In this document: positions 17,254-23,974 of the stretch, in pieces
How positions within the stretch are numbered: the stretch's first letter is position 1
Layout: each line of letters opens with the position of its first letter
Origin: Bacteroidota bacterium
GTDB taxonomy: Bacteria; Bacteroidota; Bacteroidia; Chitinophagales; Chitinophagaceae
Length of the DNA stretch: 35,000 nucleotides
NCBI GenBank assembly: GCA_013289175.1
Contig: JABDAN010000008.1
Span: forward strand, 1 to 35,000
Direction: 5' to 3'
The notes under the pieces: generated by a model
Seen by the model: only the letters and a program-made list of their open reading frames with translations
Told to the model about the DNA's origin: nothing
The model's database searches: none
Made by a program: the position numbers and the translations under genes

Positions 17254-17961
17254 ATGCTTAAATATTTTTTTACCAGCGCATTTATATTCGCAACGCTTCT
17301 TTCCAGAGCCCAAACCAGATCGACCCAGTTGTGGACAGACTTCACGATCAACAAACCATTGCAAAATAGGTTTTCATTTGATTGCGAAATTTCCTACAGG
17401 ACTATTCTAGATAACAGCGACAAATGGCATAGTTTAAATATTCTTCCCAGAATTGAGAAATCGCTTGGAAACCATTGGGATCTTTTGTTTTATGTTGGTT
17501 CAATCAACACGCTTCAACAAACCGGTGACAATACATGGGAAATAAGACCGGGTCTGGGCATACGATTTCATTTTGTGCCGTTAACAAAACTACAGGTAAG
17601 GATACTTGCAAGAGTCGAATCAAGAAATCAGTATACTTTTGAAACCGGTTTTTGGAGTCACGATTGGCGAACAAGGTATAGGCTGGAAGAAACTTATTTT
17701 ATCAATGGAAAATCCTTTGCTACCAATCATTTATGGTATATTTTATCCGATCTGGAGTTATTCTTTACGCTTGACAAGGAGATTCAGGAAAGATTTTCAA
17801 ATAGAATGTTGCTCAGATTAGGATTGGGGTATAAACTCAGCGACCGCTGGCGTTTTGAATCTATTTACACCTATCAATATTCCAAGAATACCATCGATGC
17901 GGAGTTCAGCAATGAAGATGATAACATCTTAAGATTGAGATTCCGGTATTATATCAAGTAG
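17254..17961 (+). CDS. DUF2490 outer-membrane-type protein
   Basis: A 235-residue exported protein of the DUF2490 family. A signal peptide (MLKYFFTSAFIFATLLSRAQ) is followed by a beta-rich chain with amphipathic strands (WTDFTINKPLQNRFSFDCEI, FWSHDWRTRYRLEETY) and the family's ending of the form Y-x-Y-x-x-x-N-x-x-x-E-x-x-x-x-D-x-N-I-L-R-L-x-F-R-Y. Members are small predicted outer-membrane barrels of unknown role, common in Bacteroidota. The 292-base gap between the DUF1501 gene and this start codon is not closed by a coding region, so it may have its own promoter. It converges with the alkB gene, with only 53 bases between the two stop codons. Confidence 0.85.
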   Translation: MLKYFFTSAFIFATLLSRAQTRSTQLWTDFTINKPLQNRFSFDCEISYRTILDNSDKWHSLNILPRIEKSLGNHWDLLFYVGSINTLQQTGDNTWEIRPGLGIRFHFVPLTKLQVRILARVESRNQYTFETGFWSHDWRTRYRLEETYFINGKSFATNHLWYILSDLELFFTLDKEIQERFSNRMLLRLGLGYKLSDRWRFESIYTYQYSKNTIDAEFSNEDDNILRLRFRYYIK

Positions 17962-18014
17962 ATATCGAATTTTTCGAATGAGATTTATCTTAAGTCAACT
18001 TTTGTCGGGTATCT

Positions 18015-18611
18015 TTAAATAATCGTCCGGAAGGTAAGATTTACCCTGGGCTCGGTTATCCGGACAGTGGGAGGAAGGCGGTGCCACCAGTTTGTTTGCG
18101 TTGAATCCTTCATGACCATCAGGCTGCCGTGTTCCAAAAAAAGTTCGACGGTGGTTTTATCGGTTTTGTTTTTAAAAACAAATTTTCTCTCAGCCCCGAA
18201 ACTCAGAGAAGAAATTGCACCGTCCTTTTTCAGATCTTTTTCACCGTCACTGTGCCAGCCTACACCTTCTCGGCCATTGTGGTAAAGATTCATCAGGCAG
18301 GAATTAAAGGATTCGCCCGACATTTCTTCCACCTTCAATTTAAGTTCCAATAATTCTTGGGTCCAGAGCAGGGCACGTTTTTGGGTATTGGTATAAGAGT
18401 ATTCGAAATGACTGTCACCATACCAGGCGACCTTACGCTTTGTAAGAATTCGTTTTCCAAAGAGGATCACTTCGTCGTTTTTCCAGGCGATTGTTTTTAG
18501 CAAGACGTCCAGGTATACATCGGCAGTAATGGATTCCATAATCGGTCCAAAATAATGAACAGTTCCCCCATTGGGTAAAAGATTAGTCACTGGAGGGCGA
18601 ATTAAATCCAT
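18015..18611 (-). CDS. alkB: AlkB-type alpha-ketoglutarate-dependent DNA repair dioxygenase
   Basis: A 198-residue Fe(II)/2-oxoglutarate dioxygenase of the AlkB family, which removes methyl groups from 1-methyladenine and 3-methylcytosine in DNA by oxidation. Iron ligands are visible as His120 and Asp122 (GWHSDGE) and His177 (WWHRLP); 2-oxoglutarate-binding arginines appear in PRVNLTFR (Arg189 and Arg195). The Y-H-N-G-R-E-G-V-G-W-H-S-D block is typical of the AlkB2/AlkB-like group. The start at 18611 is chosen because the alternative at 18638 overlaps the ada-like gene and adds a non-conserved MTCSLKNKN. It is 4 bases downstream of the ada-like gene on the same strand, so the two form an alkylation-repair operon. 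Confidence 0.94.
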   Translation of the reverse strand: MDLIRPPVTNLLPNGGTVHYFGPIMESITADVYLDVLLKTIAWKNDEVILFGKRILTKRKVAWYGDSHFEYSYTNTQKRALLWTQELLELKLKVEEMSGESFNSCLMNLYHNGREGVGWHSDGEKDLKKDGAISSLSFGAERKFVFKNKTDKTTVELFLEHGSLMVMKDSTQTNWWHRLPPTVRITEPRVNLTFRTII

Positions 18612-18615
18612 ATTT

Positions 18616-19482
18616 TTATTTTTGAGGGAGCAGGTCATACTGTTTTTGAGTTTTTGCTGCTTCCCAACCGATCATAGCCGTTTTTCGCAAAGGACCCCAC
18701 ATATAACCCCCAAATGATCCGGACGATTGGATCACACGATGGCATGGGATTAAAAACGCCACGGGATTGCTTCCGATGGCTGTACCGACCGCCCGGGAAG
18801 CACCAGGTCTTTCAATACCTTTTGCAATCGCTCCATAGGTCGATAGCTGACCCATGGGAATCTTCAACAGGGACTCCCAAACCTTCAATTGAAAATCGGT
18901 TGCCTTCAGGTGTAACCTGATTTCATGCAATTTTGTCCAGTCGTTTTGAAAAATGAACAAAGCATTTTGCTGCAGCAAATCGAGATTCCGGGTATAGGAA
19001 GCGTTGGGAAATTTGTTGATGAGATCATGTAAGGCCTTTTTTTCATCTTCCTGAAAAGATAGGTGGCAAATACCTCTTTTTGTTGAAGCAACTATCAGGT
19101 TTCCGAAGGGACTTTCAGCGAAACTATAGTGAATGTCCAGATCCTGGCCGCCGTTGCGATATTCAGCCGGTGTCATGCCCTCGATCTTGATAAACAGATC
19201 ATGGAGCCGGCTGCTGCCGGAAAGTCCCGTTTCAAAGGCGGCTTCTGACAAAGAAGCCTGATTTACTTTTAGAATTTTTTTGGCATATTCTAGACTGGTG
19301 TATTGTAAGAACTTCTTGGGCGTGGTTCCTGCCCATTCACTGAACATGCGTTGGAAATGAAAGGGACTGAGATTAGATTTCTCGGCTATTTTCTCTAGCG
19401 GAGGCTGGTTCTTGAAATTGTTGCGGATATATTCAATCGCTTCTGCAATCCGGCGATAGTCTATAATTTCTTGCGTGCTCAT
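18616..19482 (-). CDS. ada: Ada-like AraC regulator fused to O6-methylguanine-DNA methyltransferase
   Basis: A 288-residue bifunctional protein. Residues about 12-110 form an AraC/XylS helix-turn-helix region (PPLEKIAEKSNLSPFHFQRMF, then LSEAAFETGLSGSSRLHDLF); residues about 115-285 form the suicidal O6-alkylguanine-DNA alkyltransferase, with FQLKVWESLLKIP (197-209), GASRAVGTAIGSNP and the active-site PCHRV (Cys247). This matches Ada minus its N-terminal Cys4 zinc domain, which in E. coli Ada takes a methyl from phosphotriesters and switches on transcription. The start at 19482 (MSTQEIIDYRR) is preferred over 19503. It is the first gene of an operon with alkB. Without the sensor domain, how it is switched on is unclear; the AraC region may act constitutively or respond to methylated Cys247. 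Confidence 0.94.
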   Translation of the reverse strand: MSTQEIIDYRRIAEAIEYIRNNFKNQPPLEKIAEKSNLSPFHFQRMFSEWAGTTPKKFLQYTSLEYAKKILKVNQASLSEAAFETGLSGSSRLHDLFIKIEGMTPAEYRNGGQDLDIHYSFAESPFGNLIVASTKRGICHLSFQEDEKKALHDLINKFPNASYTRNLDLLQQNALFIFQNDWTKLHEIRLHLKATDFQLKVWESLLKIPMGQLSTYGAIAKGIERPGASRAVGTAIGSNPVAFLIPCHRVIQSSGSFGGYMWGPLRKTAMIGWEAAKTQKQYDLLPQK

Positions 19483-19745
19483 CTGAAATGATTTAATACA
19501 CAAATATCCTTCAAAGAGGAAAACGGATCAACCCGATTCTTGCGGTATTTTCTGTCCAGCCGAATCAGGCTTAATAATTTTTGAACTTCCTCGATCTGCC
19601 TACCTGTTTTAAGGGTACAAACAGAAAAGTATTTAAACTTTTGATATCCATTCCAGCAAATGATAATCGTTTTGACGTAGGCAGTTCTGTTGACTTCCCA
19701 ACAGTTTTTGTAACGGATTATGACATACGGGACAGATTTTCAATG

Positions 19746-20648
19746 TTATAAGCTGGTAAAAATGCCCAGTTGGTACATGTCATCGTGTTTGGGTATAGCA
19801 AAGTGCAGCCAGTCTTGTAAAGCGACTTGGGAAGTGCAGGGTCCATAAGTAATGATTTTTATTTTTCTTAAAACGGATTGTATTTTCAAGAGTTTTAAGA
19901 CCTCCTCCATCATCTCGCCCCGGAAGGGCGTAAACATAAAAAATATAGTTCCTTCGGAATAATCAGCCTTCCGTGCATCGGCCTCTAGGAATGTCACATT
20001 GGACAGGGTAAGTCCCTTGGCGCAAATATCCGCATAGGAACAAAACGAAGGTTCGTATTCAATGCCTTTACATGGGATACCCGTCAGAAGATTCACCAGG
20101 ATGGCAACTTGACCCAAACCGGAACCCAGATCCACAAAAAAGTCTCCTTTTTGATAATTCGACTTCTCTACCAATTCCAGTACAATTCGAGCGGGTGTTT
20201 TTTGATAATATACCATCTCATGATCTAAATCTTTGGTCTGTTCCGGTATGTCCAGAAAATTACATAGTCCGTTGATCAGAATGTCCAGGTGATCGTAAGC
20301 TATTTCTTGGCGATTTACATTGTCGTATAGATCATAGTCGATGTATTGGTCGACCAGTGATTTGAATTCTTTGGTTTTGTCAGTCGCTAATTGAATTTGG
20401 GTCCTGAGTCTATCAAATAGCCAGCGATTGATTTCTTCCAACTCAGCTTTTATTTTTTCTGCCCTGTCCTTAAGCGAAATAAGGTTGAAGAATGGGATAG
20501 CATTTCCCTGTAAGTCTTCTATCAGGAATAGAATATGAAATTCAATAAAGTCAATGACTTCAATTCGTTGTTCTAATTTTTTAGCTTCCTTCAGCGAAGC
20601 ATTTTTTTCAATGGACTCAATATAGGATTGTAATTCAATAATATTCAT
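19746..20648 (-). CDS. DOT1-like SAM-dependent methyltransferase
   Basis: A 300-residue class I methyltransferase. The first ~160 residues are helical and charged with no known motif (many heptad-like E/K/L stretches such as KDRAEKIKAELEEINRW). Motif I is clear at about 171-184 (FVDLGSGLGQVAIL), followed by the acidic motif II GIEYEP (Glu197), a D-A-R site (LEADARKADY) and TIFFMFTPFRGEMMEEVL as motif IV-like. The D-L-G-S-G-x-G-Q-V order resembles the DOT1 histone-methyltransferase fold (PF08123), members of which also occur in bacteria, where substrates are unknown. The ATG at 20648 is preferred; the upstream TTG at 20663 adds five residues. No neighbour explains its target. Confidence 0.85.
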   Translation of the reverse strand: MNIIELQSYIESIEKNASLKEAKKLEQRIEVIDFIEFHILFLIEDLQGNAIPFFNLISLKDRAEKIKAELEEINRWLFDRLRTQIQLATDKTKEFKSLVDQYIDYDLYDNVNRQEIAYDHLDILINGLCNFLDIPEQTKDLDHEMVYYQKTPARIVLELVEKSNYQKGDFFVDLGSGLGQVAILVNLLTGIPCKGIEYEPSFCSYADICAKGLTLSNVTFLEADARKADYSEGTIFFMFTPFRGEMMEEVLKLLKIQSVLRKIKIITYGPCTSQVALQDWLHFAIPKHDDMYQLGIFTSL

Positions 20649-20801
20649 CTTTTCAGGAGTCAATATAAATGTTTTGTATTTGCCTTGGTCTAAATAACAT
20701 TTTGATTTTACTGATAATTCAAATCAAAACAGTCTACCCGGGAGACCATTTTTTATCATTTGGTTTAAGTAGTTGAGGTTTTTGGATTTTTATATAAGAT
20801 T

Positions 20802-21371
20802 TTACTCGGTACCGGGGCATTTTAACCCGGGAGAAAGACCTTCTTTATCCGCTGAAAAAATCGCCCTTCCGTTGGTAAATGTTACAATCCAGATACTATC
20901 AAAGTCCTCTTCACTCCATTTGAGGTAAAACCCTGCAACCCCCAATGCTCTGACAATCGAGGGAATGGCTTTATGGTCCCAAACAATTAATACTGTTCCA
21001 TTTTTGGATTTGATTTCAGATGCTATGTTTGTTGAGTCATTTTCATCGTAGTTGCTATTAATTTTGAGGTTATATTCTATGGACATGGGAACTATTGTCT
21101 GAAACATCCTTGCGTGTTTAGTGGCAGGACCGCGTCCGATAGCGGGAACATATGCAAAGTTTGGTATCCCAAATTTCGAATACAAAACGGGCGGAAGTTG
21201 TATAGAACGATTCAATCCCTGGCAGGATAAATTGTCTCCTTTCAGCGGATTTTCAGCATGGCGGATGATAATGACTTTTAAAGAGGGGTTTTGCATTGGG
21301 GATTGGGCATAGGAATCGATATAACAGAAGACCTGAAATACCAGGATCAAAAGCCCGTGTTGTAGGTTCAT
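20802..21371 (-). CDS. Exported histidine phosphatase family protein
   Basis: A 189-residue protein of the histidine phosphatase (phosphoglycerate-mutase-like) superfamily. A signal peptide (MNLQHGLLILVFQVFCYIDSYAQ) precedes the catalytic R-H-A-E motif (VIIIRHAENP), in which the phospho-accepting histidine lies; a second conserved histidine is in VWDHKAIPSIVRALG. A middle block, GRGPATKHARMFQTI, corresponds to the S/T-x-x-x-R-x-x-x-T phosphate-pocket region of the family. The start at 21371 is chosen because it begins the signal peptide; the open frame extends upstream to 21539 with low-complexity content. The substrate is unknown. Expected location is the periplasm or outer face, which is unusual for this fold. 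Confidence 0.85.
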   Translation of the reverse strand: MNLQHGLLILVFQVFCYIDSYAQSPMQNPSLKVIIIRHAENPLKGDNLSCQGLNRSIQLPPVLYSKFGIPNFAYVPAIGRGPATKHARMFQTIVPMSIEYNLKINSNYDENDSTNIASEIKSKNGTVLIVWDHKAIPSIVRALGVAGFYLKWSEEDFDSIWIVTFTNGRAIFSADKEGLSPGLKCPGTE

Positions 21372-21710
21372 GTATTTGATTGATATAAGACAGGAAAGGT
21401 CGATGAAATCAGTTATATGGCAAGAACAAAAAAAATCCAGTTTGGTAGAAACCTCGGCTGTAAAGAACAAGAAAAAACTACGGTTGGCTACAAAAAACGA
21501 AAATGCGGACCGTTTCAGATCAGCATTGTTTTTTAACACGATTTATCTGGAAGTAATTCTCTTTCAACTCGAGAAGTAGAAAGCTGTGAACGAAATATCG
21601 AAGATTGCACCTGCAACTTTTTTCCCTCAGAAAATATTATAAATCATTTAACTGGGAGCCGTATGGAAGAAGTGACTATCTGCAAGCCAAGCGGCGATCG
21701 CATATATATG
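21372..21710. other. Gene-free region between secreted phosphatase and lipocalin-like gene
   Basis: About 339 AT-rich bases. Open frames on both strands here are short, low in complexity and have no recognisable motif. I see no convincing terminator, tRNA or promoter. It probably holds the 5' region of the histidine phosphatase and the 3' end of the next gene upstream. Confidence 0.5.
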
Positions 21711-22130
21711 TTATTTCGACTTCACTCTTCTTAAGCCAGGGTTGAAACCTACAATATCCATACGTCTTGATGAACAGCTATCCTCAATTAAGGTAAAATT
21801 GATAGAATCGGCTCCGACAAAAGTCAATTTATATTTACCCCAATATCCTTTGCCACAAACATCTTTAATATTCTTAATAGAAAAGACGGGATCTTTAAAA
21901 AGATAGTTTCCATTTTCACCTATTGATCCGTCTGGTAATGTAACTGTATACGTAAGGTCCGTTTTTAGGTCTACATATTCTCCTATAGAAGATCCATCTG
22001 AGTTATATACTGTCCACTTCCCGACTAGGCTGTAATTTGGCCGGACAAATGCAAAAATGGCTGCAAAAATAAAAAGAAATAAAAAACATGATTTTCTATC
22101 TAGCCTTGGAAAATTATTTTTCATAATCAT
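21711..22130 (-). CDS. Small secreted lipocalin-like protein
   Basis: A 139-residue exported or membrane-anchored protein. After a basic n-region (MIMKNNFPRLDRKS) a hydrophobic stretch (about 15-28) acts as a signal peptide or anchor. The mature part opens with LVGKWTVYNSDGSSIGEYVDL and continues with short strands (YTVTLPDGSIGENGNYLF, YKLTFVGADSINFTLIEDSC), the pattern of small lipocalin-like proteins of Bacteroidota (G-x-W at the first strand). Two cysteines (VCGKG and EDSCSS) could form a disulfide bond. The function is unknown. A second ATG two codons in (22124) is an equally good start. The AraC gene stops 45 bases upstream on the same strand. Confidence 0.68.
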   Translation of the reverse strand: MIMKNNFPRLDRKSCFLFLFIFAAIFAFVRPNYSLVGKWTVYNSDGSSIGEYVDLKTDLTYTVTLPDGSIGENGNYLFKDPVFSIKNIKDVCGKGYWGKYKLTFVGADSINFTLIEDSCSSRRMDIVGFNPGLRRVKSK

Positions 22131-22175
22131 TGTTTTTGGGAATTGAAGTTAATTAATTTTAGTGTCGTAAAAGTT

Positions 22176-23003
22176 TTAATCGCGCACTTTTGTTTTAAAA
22201 TTAAGCCGGTTTGAATCACAAATCAGATATTTTTTCTGCTTGTTGTTTTGCAGAAAATCCGAAGGAGTTATTCCAAACATTTTTACCATCATCTTATGAA
22301 AGTGGCTGCTGTCCACAAATCCGCCTTCAAAAGCAGCATCACTGATGGAATTTCCTGCCATCAGCTGATTGGCTGCGAACCTGATTTTATTATTAAGGAT
22401 ATATTGGTGGATCGTTGTACCTGTCGCTTTTTTGAACAGAGCACGTAGGCGGCTTTCCGACAAACACGCTTTTTCTGCAAGCATTTTGATTGAAATTAAT
22501 CTTGGATCCTGATTTGAAATAATTCGCTCGACCATGGATACCCGTTTATCCAAATTTTCAAATTCTTTTTTTTGGCATAATCCGCTGAGTAAATTGTTTA
22601 CTAGTTTTTTCATGCTTATAGGTTCCGGATGGACAATGGCCTTTTCCAACTCACCGGAATTTATCATGTGGTAAATATTCAAATCCGGTTCATAGATGTC
22701 TTTTCCAGGTGGAAATGACAATTTGATGGCTTTGGAAACTGGACTTTCCGGATTCAGATAGATAATCAGCTGAACACTTTTATTCGTATCGATCTGGTGA
22801 AGCACATTTTCCCGAATGATCAAATTTTTATAATTATTCCAGTGACCATTTTCCAACCTGAATCTAAAATTATTTTGTATATCCAACACCAATTGCATTG
22901 TGTTGTGACTATGCAATGGAGTTAAACTTGAAGAATAGAAAACCGCGGATGATTCGTTCCATATGTAGTAGGAGGATGTAAACGGGCTCATTCTATGCTT
23001 CAT
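22176..23003 (-). CDS. AraC-family transcriptional regulator
   Basis: A 275-residue AraC/XylS regulator. The C-terminal ~90 residues hold the double helix-turn-helix: ISIKMLAEKACLSESRLRALFKKATG (helix 1 unit, about 171-196), then ISDAAFEGGFVDSSHFHKMMVKMFGITPSDF (about 220-250). The N-terminal ~120 residues look like a cupin-like ligand domain (SLTPLHSHNTMQLVLDIQNNF at about 26-46, with the histidines placed as in such domains). The effector is unknown. It is divergent from the class A acid phosphatase gene with only 85 bases between start codons, so it most likely controls that gene and the permease behind it, and may control itself. Confidence 0.93.
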   Translation of the reverse strand: MKHRMSPFTSSYYIWNESSAVFYSSSLTPLHSHNTMQLVLDIQNNFRFRLENGHWNNYKNLIIRENVLHQIDTNKSVQLIIYLNPESPVSKAIKLSFPPGKDIYEPDLNIYHMINSGELEKAIVHPEPISMKKLVNNLLSGLCQKKEFENLDKRVSMVERIISNQDPRLISIKMLAEKACLSESRLRALFKKATGTTIHQYILNNKIRFAANQLMAGNSISDAAFEGGFVDSSHFHKMMVKMFGITPSDFLQNNKQKKYLICDSNRLNFKTKVRD

Positions 23004-23007
23004 ATAC

Positions 23008-23030
23008 TGACTTTATCCAGAAGTTAGTCA
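23008..23030. promoter_or_regulatory. Inverted repeat in the AraC/phosphatase divergent promoter, possible operator
   Basis: TGACT (23008-23012) and AGTCA (23026-23030) form a perfect inverted repeat with a 13-base spacer, located between the two divergent start codons. AraC proteins often bind direct rather than inverted repeats, and the arms are short, so the assignment is tentative. Confidence 0.3.
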
Positions 23031-23044
23031 TTTTTTACAATTTT

Positions 23045-23069
23045 TTGGGTTGCACGGGAAATATCTTTA
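23045..23069 (+). promoter_or_regulatory. Possible Bacteroidota promoter of the phosphatase/permease operon
   Basis: TATCTTTA at 23062-23069 is close to the -7 element TAnnTTTG, and a TTG at 23045-23047 lies 14 bases upstream, slightly closer than the usual 17-23. It ends 19 bases before the start codon. The spacing is imperfect, so confidence is low. Confidence 0.35.
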
Positions 23070-23088
23070 GGTTAAAATATGTTGCAAA

Positions 23089-23967
23089 ATGCAGAAATCC
23101 TTTGCGCTTTTAATTTACTTGTTGACAACATTTAAAATAAGTCAGACACAAAATCTAGTCGTACCAACTGTTCCGACTGAATTGACGCCCATTCGCGGAC
23201 ACTATAAAACACTAGGGGAATTAGACCCAAAACCCTTATCAGATCACGAAGCAATAGACAAGCTTATTTTCCCCTATGATGAAAAATTTGCGAGCAAAGT
23301 TTTAAATGATAAACCACATTATTTGAAGGATGTTAACATCAATGATTTCAGTTTGCCAGATCCTCCGGCTAACAGTTCCCGGCAAACCCGAGCTGAATTG
23401 AATTATCTCCTTGGCTTACAAGAGAATAGAAGCATTGAAGACGTTCGTTCGAGTTTGTATATGTCTAGCGTTTTTTTATCACCTGCCGATATGGGTAAGC
23501 TCATAGGTTATTGGTTCAATTCCGTAAAACTACCAGTAACTGATTCGCTCTTTTCAAATGTCGCAGAAGACGCCAATTATTTTCTTTGGTCATTGAAATT
23601 TAAGTATAAACGTGTGCGACCTTACATGTTGGACTCAAAAATACATGATCTCGAAGAATCCAAGGCATCATCCTATCCAAGCGGGCATGTTACCTATGCT
23701 TATATATACGCTTTTATCTATGCATTATTGGCGCCTGAATTTACTGATTATTTCATCAAAGATGCATATGCGATGGCTCATGCCAGAGAGATTATTGGTG
23801 TTCACTACCCGAGTGACTCAGAAGCATCGAGGATATTTGCGCGACAACTGGTTAATATGTTGCTAAAGAATCAGAAGTTTCTATTGGATCTACAAAAAGT
23901 CAAAAATGAGTGGTATACAAACGAGAAATTAAATCTCCATTTATTAAACGAAAGCCTGAGTAACTGA
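23089..23967 (+). CDS. Class A acid phosphatase-like PAP2 protein
   Basis: A 292-residue exported phosphatase of the PAP2 superfamily resembling class A bacterial non-specific acid phosphatases (PhoN type). A signal peptide (MQKSFALLIYLLTTFKISQT) precedes the mature enzyme; there are no later membrane segments. The three motifs are K170-x6-R177-P178 (KFKYKRVRP), P197-S-G-H200 (YPSGHV) and R233-x5-H239-x3-D243 (AREIIGVHYPSD). His200 should form the base and His239 the phospho-enzyme. A helix-rich N-terminal half carries LSDHEAIDKL and EDVRSSLYMS, fitting the class A family's length of about 240-270 residues in mature form. It lies 7 bases before a permease gene, indicating an operon. Confidence 0.9.
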   Translation: MQKSFALLIYLLTTFKISQTQNLVVPTVPTELTPIRGHYKTLGELDPKPLSDHEAIDKLIFPYDEKFASKVLNDKPHYLKDVNINDFSLPDPPANSSRQTRAELNYLLGLQENRSIEDVRSSLYMSSVFLSPADMGKLIGYWFNSVKLPVTDSLFSNVAEDANYFLWSLKFKYKRVRPYMLDSKIHDLEESKASSYPSGHVTYAYIYAFIYALLAPEFTDYFIKDAYAMAHAREIIGVHYPSDSEASRIFARQLVNMLLKNQKFLLDLQKVKNEWYTNEKLNLHLLNESLSN

Positions 23968-23974
23968 AGCGAAG

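Noticed and set aside
21370-21579. Plus-strand open frame of 69 codons at the start of the histidine phosphatase
   Set aside because: Lysine-rich and overlapping the reverse-strand signal peptide; no family or conserved feature.
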